Origin: an uncultured Clostridia bacterium
GTDB lineage: Bacteria > Bacillota > Clostridia > Oscillospirales > Acutalibacteraceae
Direction of reading: 5' to 3'
DNA length: 5,278 nt
NCBI GenBank assembly: GCA_945788455.1
Contig: CALZMC010000058.1
Span: forward strand, 1 to 5,278
Shown here: in pieces, positions 1-5,278 of the stretch
Position numbering within the stretch: position 1 is the first letter of the stretch
Layout: each line of letters opens with the position of its first letter
Made by a program: the position numbers and the translations under genes
The notes under the pieces: model-generated
What the model saw: only the letters and a program-made list of their open reading frames with translations
What the model was told of the DNA's origin: nothing
Databases searched by the model: none

Positions 1-195
1 AATGACGGACTTGATTTTTACAGAATAATTAATGATATTTGGAAGGATAGCCTAAAGGATAACGGCTATCTGTATTTAGAAATCGGAAATGAGCAGGGCG
101 AGGATATAAAGAACATTTTGGCTGATTTTAAGGATGTAAAGGTTATTAAGGATATGTATGGCAATGACCGTATGGTTACTGCGAGAAAGGGGTAA
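1..195 (+). CDS. prmC: Peptide chain release factor N5-glutamine methyltransferase, C-terminal part (5' end outside window)
   Basis: This is the last 64 codons of an open frame that enters from the left edge and stops at TAA 193-195. PrmC (HemK) uses S-adenosylmethionine to methylate the glutamine of the GGQ motif in release factors RF1 and RF2, in the cytoplasm. The visible part fits the end of the Rossmann-like methyltransferase fold: a DGLDFYRII segment (residues 2-10 of the fragment), then LKDNGYLYLEIGNEQG (18-33), then a closing KDMYGNDRMVTARKG strand (50-64) like the K-D-x-x-G-x-D-R end of the family. The catalytic NPPY motif would lie upstream, outside the window, so activity cannot be judged here. 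Its stop is 2 nt from the next start, so it is probably the upstream member of the same operon. Another HemK-type methyltransferase is possible but less likely. Confidence 0.87.
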   Translation, partial: NDGLDFYRIINDIWKDSLKDNGYLYLEIGNEQGEDIKNILADFKDVKVIKDMYGNDRMVTARKG

Positions 196-197
196 AT

Positions 198-872
198 ATG
201 TTATCAATACTAAGCTATATAAGACAGGGCGAACCGTTTTTGGCTATAATAGTAATTCTTTCAAGATGCTTCGTTGTATTTTGTTGTATGCCTATTCACG
301 AGCTTGCTCACGCACTAATTGCAAATAAGCTTGGCGATGATACTGCAAAGCTAAAGGGCAGAATTTCCATTAATCCGTTTGCACATTTGGATTTAATCGG
401 TACAATTATGATTTTCTTATTCGGTATCGGTTATGCAAAGCCTGTACCGGTTAACCCTGCAAGGCTGAAAAAGCCAAGACGCGATATGGCACTTATTTCT
501 CTTGCAGGACCTGTATCAAATCTTCTAATGGGATTTGTTTATTCCTTCTTTAGCTGCGGTCTTATGGCTCTTAATAAGAGCGATAATGTAGGGCTTTATG
601 CAGTACAGCTATTCTTTGATTTTGCTGTTAGTGTTAACGTTTCGCTTGCAGTATTCAATTTGTTCCCAATTCCACCACTTGACGGCTCAAAGATTTTTGA
701 GTCAATTTTGCCTGACAAGATTTATTTTAAAATCCTGCAGTATGAGAGATATATTATGATTGGTCTTATGATTTTACTGTTCACAGGTGCTTTAAGCACA
801 CCGATATCCTATATCTCAAACTTTATGACAAATATTATTTCATTCATACCAAGAATGATTTTTGGAGTATAA
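198..872 (+). CDS. Site-2 protease family (M50) intramembrane zinc metalloprotease
   Basis: A 224-residue polytopic membrane protein of the small M50/S2P group (like B. subtilis YwhC or Rip-type rhomboid-free proteases), expected to cut substrates within the membrane. The zinc motif HELAH is at residues 34-38 inside the first hydrophobic segment. NPFAHLD (59-65) and KPVPVNP (81-87) follow, then AGPVSN (103-108). The third zinc-ligand motif NLFPIPPLDG is at 154-163, with the Asp at 162. All catalytic elements are present and the length is normal for this subgroup. Four to five membrane segments are apparent (about 13-33, 64-80, 97-123, 132-158, 183-200). No PDZ or CBS domain is present. The start is supported by AAGGGG at 187-192, 5 nt before ATG, and it lies 2 nt after prmC. 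The natural substrate is unknown; the adjacency to scpA is common in Clostridia but unexplained. Confidence 0.93.
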   Translation: MLSILSYIRQGEPFLAIIVILSRCFVVFCCMPIHELAHALIANKLGDDTAKLKGRISINPFAHLDLIGTIMIFLFGIGYAKPVPVNPARLKKPRRDMALISLAGPVSNLLMGFVYSFFSCGLMALNKSDNVGLYAVQLFFDFAVSVNVSLAVFNLFPIPPLDGSKIFESILPDKIYFKILQYERYIMIGLMILLFTGALSTPISYISNFMTNIISFIPRMIFGV

Positions 873-1598
873 ATGGAAAAGCTAAATTATAAAATTGATG
901 TTTTTGAGGGTCCGATGGATTTACTCTTGCATCTTATCTCAAAGCATAAAATTAATATTAACGATATTCCTATTGTTGAGCTTGTAAATCAGTATATTGA
1001 TTATGTAAGACAGATGCAGGAACAGGATTTTGATGTTGCAGGCGAATTTCTTGAAATGGCCGCAAGATTGATTTATATTAAGACTGTATCTTTACTACCA
1101 AAGCACGAGGAAGCAGAAATCCTAAAGAAAGAGCTGACAGGCGAGCTGATTGAATACAGAGATTGTAAGCTTATGGCAGAAAAGCTGTCAAAGCAAACTG
1201 ACGGCTTTAACCGTTTTGTTCGCCCTGCCCAAGAGGGATACGTCAACTATGACTACGAACGCTTTCATGAGGGGGAGGAACTTCTTAACGCATATATCAG
1301 CGCGGCAGGTAGGGGCAGAAGAAGATTGCCTCCGCCGCTTGACAGCTTTAAGGTAATCGTTGCAAAGAAATTTGTTGCAGTCGCAACAAAGGTCAGCTCT
1401 GTTATGAAAAAGCTATGGAGCGGAAAAAAGGTTAAGTTTTTGACTCTCTTTGAGGATGCAAAAACAAAAAGTGATATGGTTGCAACATTTTTGGCAGTCC
1501 TTGAGCTTGCTAAAACGAAAAAAATCAGTATTGAAGGCGAGATGTCAAACCCGTCTGTACAAATTATTAACGAGGTAAATGATAGTGAACAAGAATAA
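873..1598 (+). CDS. scpA: Segregation and condensation protein A (kleisin subunit of SMC-ScpAB)
   Basis: A 241-residue kleisin that bridges the SMC ATPase heads and binds a ScpB dimer, needed for chromosome condensation and segregation. The N-terminal domain carries the family signature YKIDVFEGPMDLLLHLI (6-22), followed by INDIPI (29-34) and the helix AGEFLEMAARLIYIKTVSLLP (56-76) that contacts the SMC neck. A basic, less conserved middle (about 145-187, with GRGRRR and several Lys) leads to the C-terminal winged-helix part KVKFLTLFEDA ... FLAVLELAKTKKISIEGE (186-223) that binds the SMC cap. The length is typical and nothing is missing. ATG begins directly after the upstream TAA (0 nt gap), with GGAG at 864-867 spaced 5 nt. 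The 3' end overlaps scpB, the usual arrangement, which favours translational coupling and matched amounts. Confidence 0.97.
   Translation: MEKLNYKIDVFEGPMDLLLHLISKHKININDIPIVELVNQYIDYVRQMQEQDFDVAGEFLEMAARLIYIKTVSLLPKHEEAEILKKELTGELIEYRDCKLMAEKLSKQTDGFNRFVRPAQEGYVNYDYERFHEGEELLNAYISAAGRGRRRLPPPLDSFKVIVAKKFVAVATKVSSVMKKLWSGKKVKFLTLFEDAKTKSDMVATFLAVLELAKTKKISIEGEMSNPSVQIINEVNDSEQE
1572..1575 (+). promoter_or_regulatory. Ribosome binding site of scpB, bearing on the start choice
   Basis: GAGG lies inside the end of scpA. It is only 3 nt from ATG 1579 but 9 nt from the in-frame GTG 1585. Normal spacing is about 5-9 nt, so this site fits GTG 1585 better than the ATG. No other Shine-Dalgarno-like run lies within 15 nt upstream. 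Confidence 0.5.
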
Positions 1599-2199
1599 TG
1601 TATTAGCATCTATTGAGGCTATGCTTTTCGCCGCAGGCGACCCTGTTGAGCCGTCAAAGCTTGCAGAGGTGCTTGATATAGATGTAGAAAATGTAATAAA
1701 AATGCTTGGTCATCTTGAGGCTACATACGATGAACGCGAGGGCGGACTTAGAGTAATCAGAGTAGATGGAAAATATCAAATCTGCACTCGTGAGGAGTAT
1801 AGCGATGAGGTTCGCGGACTATTGGAAATAAAAAAGAATACTCCTTTGTCACAAGCCGCCTTTGAGGTTTTAGCTATCGTTGCTTATAACAAAACTGTTA
1901 CCCGTTCGTTTATTGAACAGATTCGCGGTGTTGATTGCAGCGGACCTGTATCTAATCTTATTCAAAAGGGATTAATAGAAGAAAAGGGAAGACTTGATTT
2001 ACCCGGCAGACCGCTTGTTTACGGCACAACAGACAGATTTTTGAGATGCTTTTCTCTTAACAGTCTTGATGATTTGCCCGAGCTACCAAAGGATACCGAG
2101 AATAAGGATGATTCCCAAACCTCGCTTTTTGAGAATGAAAATGCTAACGATAAGATTATGAGTGAAGTAGCAGAAGATAACGGGGAGGATAAGGAATGA
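1579..2199 (+). CDS. scpB: Segregation and condensation protein B (ScpB, winged-helix SMC partner)
   Basis: A 206-residue protein that dimerises and binds the middle of ScpA in the SMC-ScpAB complex. The first winged helix spans about residues 6-85 (ASIEAMLFAAGDPVEPSKLAEVL, then GGLRVIRVDGKYQI). The second spans about 88-165 and holds the best family signature: FEVLAIVAYNKTVTR (95-109), IEQIRGV, LIQKGLIEEKGR and GRPLVYGTTDRFL. An acidic, low-complexity tail (about 170-206) follows, as in many ScpB proteins. The start given is the first ATG, but GTG 1585 has better ribosome-binding spacing and would give 204 residues. The overlap with scpA is 20 nt or 14 nt accordingly. The 3' end overlaps the next gene by 4 nt (ATGA at 2196-2199). 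Confidence 0.96.
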   Translation: MIVNKNNVLASIEAMLFAAGDPVEPSKLAEVLDIDVENVIKMLGHLEATYDEREGGLRVIRVDGKYQICTREEYSDEVRGLLEIKKNTPLSQAAFEVLAIVAYNKTVTRSFIEQIRGVDCSGPVSNLIQKGLIEEKGRLDLPGRPLVYGTTDRFLRCFSLNSLDDLPELPKDTENKDDSQTSLFENENANDKIMSEVAEDNGEDKE

Positions 2200-2957
2200 A
2201 GGTGTTTTTGATTATTGTTGCTATTTTAGCAGTGATAATAATTGCTGTATTGTCCTTATCGGCTACCGTTACTCTTGTTTACGATAAAGGTTGGCACACA
2301 AAGGTCAAGGTTCTTTTTATAGAAAAGGATATTGTCCTGTCGGAAATCTTATCATTCATTTTGTTCCCTGAAAGGAAAGCGAGGGAGCTTGCCGAGGAAT
2401 CGAACAATAAAAAACAAGAAGCAACAGAAAATGGCGATACTGCCGATGTTGTTGAGGCAACCGTAGAAGAAAATGTTGCCGAAAGGATTGAGGATAAGGC
2501 ACAGGAAAATAAAGCAGAAGATAATGCCAATGCTCCAAAAAAACCAAATGCATTAAAAAAGCTTTGGGACGAGGAGGGCATAGTTGGAATATTGTCGCTT
2601 GTGTCAAATTTGGTCGAAACTGCTAATTCTGCAATAATTACTTTAATTAGGGGTTTACATATTTACTCACTTTATGTTATGATAATAGTCGGTGGTGGAG
2701 ATGCTGCCGATATTGCTCGTGCATACGGAACCTTATGCAGCTACTATTATCCTGTTAAGGGACTGATTTTGAATGGTATGAGGGTTGATAATTATGATGA
2801 TTATATTCAGCCCGATTTCATTTCGCCGAGGACTGAATTTGAATTTCAGCTTATTGCGAGCATAAATATTGCACTACTGCTAAAGGTAGCGCTAAAAGCA
2901 GGCTTTATATTTTTAAAGAATTTTATAAATAATAAAAAAGAAATAAAAAGGGGATAA
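2196..2957 (+). CDS. DUF2953 domain-containing membrane protein (YtfI-like)
   Basis: A 253-residue protein with no known biochemical activity. It has an N-terminal membrane anchor (about residues 3-24, strongly hydrophobic) and a short beta-like segment (VTLVYDKGWHTKVKVLF, 25-41). A charged, low-complexity stretch rich in Glu, Ala, Asn, Lys and Asp follows (about 62-117). The C-terminal domain contains the DUF2953 hallmark GGGDAADIARAYG (166-178) and a later PDF (206-208). A second hydrophobic stretch near the C terminus (about 219-243) may be membrane-associated. The start has GGGGAGG at 2182-2188, 7 nt before ATG, and overlaps the scpB stop by 4 nt. In Bacillus a DUF2953 gene (ytfI) sits next to ytfJ, as here with the gerW-type gene 4 nt downstream, so a sporulation- or envelope-linked role is inferred from context only. 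Confidence 0.85.
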   Translation: MKVFLIIVAILAVIIIAVLSLSATVTLVYDKGWHTKVKVLFIEKDIVLSEILSFILFPERKARELAEESNNKKQEATENGDTADVVEATVEENVAERIEDKAQENKAEDNANAPKKPNALKKLWDEEGIVGILSLVSNLVETANSAIITLIRGLHIYSLYVMIIVGGGDAADIARAYGTLCSYYYPVKGLILNGMRVDNYDDYIQPDFISPRTEFEFQLIASINIALLLKVALKAGFIFLKNFINNKKEIKRG

Positions 2958-2961
2958 AACA

Positions 2962-3351
2962 ATGAAAGAAACTCCGGTAAATAAAATTATGGAAAACACA
3001 CTCGAAAAGATGCGTCAGATGGTTGATACATCAACTATTATCGGCGAGCCAATGACAACAGGCGATGTTACTCTCATTCCTGTATCTAAGGTGTCATACG
3101 GCTTTACATCAGGTGGAACAGACCTTCCTTCAAAGTCGAATGCTGAGCTATTCGGCGGAGGCGGCGGTGGTGGTATCACTATCACTCCTGTTGCTTTTAT
3201 TTGTATCGAAAAGGGCAAGTGCAGAATGATGCAGATTAACAACTATACTTCATCTGCTGACCGTGCTATTGCTATGATTCCTGAGCTTGTTGACAAGCTT
3301 ACAGAGCTACTAAAGGCAGAAAAAGAAGAAAAGACAGAAGACGCTGAATAA
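2962..3351 (+). CDS. ytfJ: GerW/YtfJ family sporulation protein
   Basis: A 129-residue protein of the GerW (YtfJ) family. In Bacillus this protein is made in spores and is needed for normal germination; its molecular activity is unknown. Visible family features are an N-terminal helix (KIMENTLEKMRQMVD, 8-22), the GEPMTTGDVTLIPVSKVSYGF block (28-48), a GG-x-D element, a run of seven glycines (65-71), and the strand ITITPVAFICIEKGK (72-86). A helix and a Lys/Glu-rich tail follow (about 105-129). The length is close to the family norm. The start has AAAAGGGG at 2946-2953, 8 nt before ATG. The gene lies 4 nt after the DUF2953 gene and is followed by a hairpin plus U-rich run, so it is probably the last gene of the upstream transcript. 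Some non-sporulating Clostridia keep this family, so it does not prove that the host makes spores. Confidence 0.93.
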   Translation: MKETPVNKIMENTLEKMRQMVDTSTIIGEPMTTGDVTLIPVSKVSYGFTSGGTDLPSKSNAELFGGGGGGGITITPVAFICIEKGKCRMMQINNYTSSADRAIAMIPELVDKLTELLKAEKEEKTEDAE

Positions 3352-3361
3352 TATTGAACTA

Positions 3362-3400
3362 AATCACCTGCATATATTATATGTGGGTGATTGTTTTGTT
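3362..3400 (+). terminator. Intrinsic terminator / attenuator-like hairpin between ytfJ and the carboxypeptidase gene
   Basis: The arm 3362-3375 (AATCACCTGCATAT) pairs with 3379-3392 (ATATGTGGGTGATT) over 14 consecutive positions, including two adjacent G-T wobbles, closed by a 3-nt ATT loop. The 3' arm is followed at once by GTTTTGTT (3393-3400). This is the form of a Rho-independent terminator, though the tract is interrupted by G and only moderately U-rich, so read-through is likely. The 3' arm and tract coincide with the start region of the downstream gene, so the same structure could also mask its ribosome binding site. Confidence 0.7.
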
Positions 3401-4433
3401 AAAAAGATTTATAATTGCATTTTGCATAGTGATATTTTTGCCGATTAATACATTCGCCACAGAAATCAGCGCGTCATCGGCTGTCGTAATTGACGCAGAT
3501 ACAAAAGCTGTTCTTTATGAAAAGAATGCTTATTGCTCTCGCTCAATGGCATCAACAACAAAGATTATGACTGCTTTGCTCGCGCTTGAAAGTAATCGAC
3601 TTGACGATGTTGTAAAAATAGATGCAGTTATGCTTGATACCGAGGGCTCGTCATTGGGATTAAAGCTGAATGATACTATAACCCTTTATGACCTTGTTGT
3701 CGGTATGATGCTGACATCGGGCAACGATTCTGCGAATGCTGTCGCCTGCTTTTTAGCAGGTGGCATTAATGAATTTTCAAAGTTAATGAACGATAAGGCT
3801 AAGGAAATCGGTATGAATAATACTACCTTTGTCACTCCGTCAGGTCTTGATAAGGGAAAGCACCATTCAACTGCGTACGATATGGCTATTCTTACTGCAA
3901 GTGCGATTGAAAATAAAGCATTTTGCAATATTGTTTCAATGCAAAGTGCGACTATTACCATTAGTGACAAGAGCGTTACGGTATATAATCATAACAAGCT
4001 TTTGTCTATGGATAAGGATATTTTCGGTGTAAAAACAGGATACACAGAGAAAGCAGGGCGTTGCCTTGTTTCTGCAAAAAAATATGACAAAAATAATATT
4101 ATCTGCGTAACTCTTAATGCACCGAATGATTGGGACGACCATCTTAACTTATATAAGAGCGCAGAGAAAAAATATAAAAAATATGAGATATCAGATACAA
4201 TAGATTTAGCAGTTGTCGGCGCAGACAGAGATACCGTTAAGTGTTCGTACAGCTCAAGCTACATGTCGCTGACAAATGTTAACACAAAGGTGTACATTAG
4301 GTCGTTTTTATATGCTCCAATAAAAAAGGGAGATATCGTTGGATATGCCTTGGTATCTCAAAATGAAAAGATTATAGAAAGACTGCCGATAGAGGCAGAC
4401 GAGGATGTTGAATATTATGGCTTCGAAGAATGA
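3381..4433 (+). CDS. Serine-type D-alanyl-D-alanine carboxypeptidase (PBP5-like, S11 family)
   Basis: A secreted penicillin-binding protein that removes the terminal D-Ala from peptidoglycan stem peptides (DacF/DacB class). Counting from ATG 3381 (350 residues), the active-site SxxK is STTK at 58-61, SGN is at 113-115 and KTG at 218-220, so the catalytic set is complete. A PBP5-type C-terminal beta domain follows (about 270-345). The more likely start is TTG 3396 (345 residues): it gives a classic signal peptide beginning MLKRF, a hydrophobic core, then probable cleavage after NTFA, and it has an SD-like GGGTGAT 4 nt upstream. The ATG would put an extra hydrophobic WVIVLL before the Lys-Arg and has no ribosome binding site. 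The protein ends in EDVEYYGFEE without the C-terminal amphipathic or hydrophobic anchor usual in this family. The 3' end overlaps the next gene. DacF versus DacB orthology cannot be settled here. Confidence 0.93.
   Translation: MWVIVLLKRFIIAFCIVIFLPINTFATEISASSAVVIDADTKAVLYEKNAYCSRSMASTTKIMTALLALESNRLDDVVKIDAVMLDTEGSSLGLKLNDTITLYDLVVGMMLTSGNDSANAVACFLAGGINEFSKLMNDKAKEIGMNNTTFVTPSGLDKGKHHSTAYDMAILTASAIENKAFCNIVSMQSATITISDKSVTVYNHNKLLSMDKDIFGVKTGYTEKAGRCLVSAKKYDKNNIICVTLNAPNDWDDHLNLYKSAEKKYKKYEISDTIDLAVVGADRDTVKCSYSSSYMSLTNVNTKVYIRSFLYAPIKKGDIVGYALVSQNEKIIERLPIEADEDVEYYGFEE
3385..3391 (+). promoter_or_regulatory. Candidate Shine-Dalgarno sequence for a TTG start, buried in the hairpin
   Basis: GGGTGAT matches the distal half of the consensus AGGAGGTGATC (complement of the 16S rRNA 3' end) and lies 4 nt before TTG 3396. 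The proposed ATG at 3381 has no purine-rich site upstream (preceding bases are TGCATATATTAT). All seven bases are paired in the 3' arm of the hairpin described above, so access for ribosomes would depend on opening that stem. Confidence 0.45.
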
Positions 4434-5160
4434 TGTAAGATTACAAAAATTTATGGCTGAATGCGGTGTAGCTTCTCGCAGAAAGAGTGAGGAACTAATT
4501 GAAATGGGCAAGGTTAAGGTTAACGGTCACGTTGCCAATATCGGCGACAAGATAAATCCCAAGAGAGACATTGTTACAGTACGAGGCAAGAAAATTAACA
4601 AGGTTGACAGAATGTATTATATTATGCTCAATAAACCAAGAGGCTATGTTACAACCGTTAGTGACGAGCTTGGCAGAAAGACAGTTATGGACCTTGTTGA
4701 CTGCAAGGCACGTGTTTATCCTGTCGGAAGACTTGATAAGGACAGCGAGGGCTTGATTATTCTTACTAATGACGGTTCGTTTGCCAATGCGCTGACTCAT
4801 CCAAAGCATAATTATGCAAAGGTATATAGAGTTACAGTCAGACCGAGTGTTAGTGACGAAATTCTTGATAAGCTTCGCGGCGGTATCGAAATTGACGGAA
4901 GAAAGACTGCTCCCTGTGATGTGAACATAATTACAGAGGAAGAGGGCAGAGTAGTATTGGAGTTCATTCTTCGCGAGGGCAGAAACAGACAGATTAGAAA
5001 AATGTGTGAGGCAGTGAATCTTGAGGTTGCAAGACTAAAGAGAATTTCAATCGGTCCTGTAAAGCTCGGTATGCTCCAGACAGGAAAGAGCAGAGAGCTT
5101 ACCGATAACGAGGTAAGAAAACTGCTTCGTTCATCTAACCCGTCAGAAAAGGAAGAATAA
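4405..5160 (+). CDS. rluB: Pseudouridine synthase, RsuA/RluB family (probably 23S rRNA)
   Basis: A 251-residue rRNA pseudouridine synthase. An N-terminal S4 RNA-binding domain (RLQKFMAECGVASRRKSEELI, 12-32; KVKVNG, 36-41) precedes the catalytic domain. MLNKPRGYVTTVSD (74-87) is followed by the active-site motif VGRLDKDSEGLIILTNDG (107-124), with catalytic Asp 111. The family's C-terminal motif EGRNRQIRKMCEAV is at 191-204. The length is typical. From ATG 4405 the site AGAGG (4391-4395) lies 9 nt upstream. The in-frame ATG 4417 (MASKNDVRLQKF) resembles family N termini more closely, with GAGG 12 nt upstream, so the start could be either. The gene overlaps the carboxypeptidase gene by 29 nt or 17 nt, implying coupling. 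RluB, rather than RsuA (16S), is preferred from the Firmicutes context beside scpAB and dac; sequence alone does not decide the rRNA target. Confidence 0.92.
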   Translation: MLNIMASKNDVRLQKFMAECGVASRRKSEELIEMGKVKVNGHVANIGDKINPKRDIVTVRGKKINKVDRMYYIMLNKPRGYVTTVSDELGRKTVMDLVDCKARVYPVGRLDKDSEGLIILTNDGSFANALTHPKHNYAKVYRVTVRPSVSDEILDKLRGGIEIDGRKTAPCDVNIITEEEGRVVLEFILREGRNRQIRKMCEAVNLEVARLKRISIGPVKLGMLQTGKSRELTDNEVRKLLRSSNPSEKEE

Positions 5161-5185
5161 TAAAAAATTTCATATATTCATATTC

Positions 5186-5231
5186 ATAAACGGACAATGC
5201 GAATTAATTTGTTTTGTCCGTTTATTTTTTT
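5186..5231 (+). terminator. Strong intrinsic terminator after the pseudouridine synthase gene
   Basis: The arm 5186-5197 (ATAAACGGACAA) pairs perfectly with 5214-5225 (TTGTCCGTTTAT), 12 bp. The 16-nt interior can add a further short stem (5199-5203 with 5208-5212, including wobbles) capped by TTAA. Seven T residues follow (5225-5231), then A and TTT. It lies 26 nt after the TAA at 5158-5160 and marks the end of the transcription unit. The opposite strand has no comparable T tract beside the stem, so it is probably one-directional. Confidence 0.9.
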
Positions 5232-5278
5232 ATTTGCTCTGTTAATTAATAGAAAAAACTAAAATTGTAATAAAATTA

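Noticed and set aside
1265..1609. 114-codon open frame on the minus strand across scpA
   Set aside because: It lies entirely opposite the conserved C-terminal half of scpA, has no recognisable domain, and its composition mirrors scpA codon bias.
2279..2607. Two overlapping minus-strand open frames (100 and 83 codons) opposite the DUF2953 gene
   Set aside because: Both are low-complexity mirrors of the Glu/Ala/Lys-rich linker (Ser/Phe/Leu-rich proteins), which rarely gives stop codons on the opposite strand.
3354..3382. Possible promoter for the carboxypeptidase gene (TTGAAC, 17-nt gap, TTATAT, or TATTAT with a 15-nt gap)
   Set aside because: The first pair matches the sigma-A consensus poorly and the second has short spacing. 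A start near 3389 would leave almost no leader before TTG 3396. AT-rich chance matches are expected here, so I do not call it.
4495..4809. 104-codon minus-strand open frame opposite the pseudouridine synthase gene
   Set aside because: It is fully inside a gene with strong catalytic motifs on the other strand and has no recognisable protein family.
5165..5188. Short repeated CATAT/TTCATA units just before the terminator
   Set aside because: They are too short and AT-rich to be told from chance, and no longer repeat or inverted partner is seen elsewhere in the window.
5237..5278. AT-rich tail after the terminator, with TAAAAT at 5271-5276 as a possible -10 box of a next gene
   Set aside because: No acceptable -35 element lies at 16-18 nt upstream and the window ends too soon to judge.

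Overview
All genes in this window lie on the + strand and are tightly packed. They read as an AT-rich, low-GC Gram-positive (Firmicutes) chromosome, most likely a Clostridia-type anaerobe. The main grounds are the GerW/YtfJ sporulation-family gene, the DUF2953 gene next to it, the scpA-scpB pair followed by a D-Ala-D-Ala carboxypeptidase and an RluB-type pseudouridine synthase, and strong purine-rich ribosome binding sites. No genus can be assigned from the sequence alone.

Layout: the window opens in the last 64 codons of a release-factor methyltransferase (prmC). Then come a membrane-embedded site-2 (M50) metalloprotease, scpA, scpB, a DUF2953 membrane protein and a gerW/ytfJ-family gene. 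Spacings are 2 nt, 0 nt, a 14-20 nt overlap, a 4 nt ATGA overlap and 4 nt, so these six genes look like one translationally coupled transcription unit. A 14-bp hairpin followed by a U-rich run sits just after gerW (3362-3400). The gene for a secreted D-alanyl-D-alanine carboxypeptidase (PBP5/DacF class) begins inside or directly after this hairpin. It overlaps the start of an rluB-type 23S rRNA pseudouridine synthase gene. A strong intrinsic terminator at 5186-5231 closes the unit. The last ~45 bases are AT-rich and show no supportable feature.

How the genes fit together: the set mixes translation (PrmC, RluB), chromosome segregation (ScpA and ScpB, the kleisin and winged-helix partners of SMC), membrane proteolysis (M50), and envelope or spore functions (DUF2953, GerW, DacF). 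This is largely a conserved housekeeping and sporulation neighbourhood of Firmicutes, not an accessory island. I see no mobile elements, CRISPR, tRNA or rRNA.

The most interesting point is the gerW-dacF junction. The hairpin there appears to be a terminator whose 3' arm also holds the only good Shine-Dalgarno-like sequence for a TTG start of dacF. That suggests dacF expression is attenuated or structurally gated. I found no convincing undescribed system.
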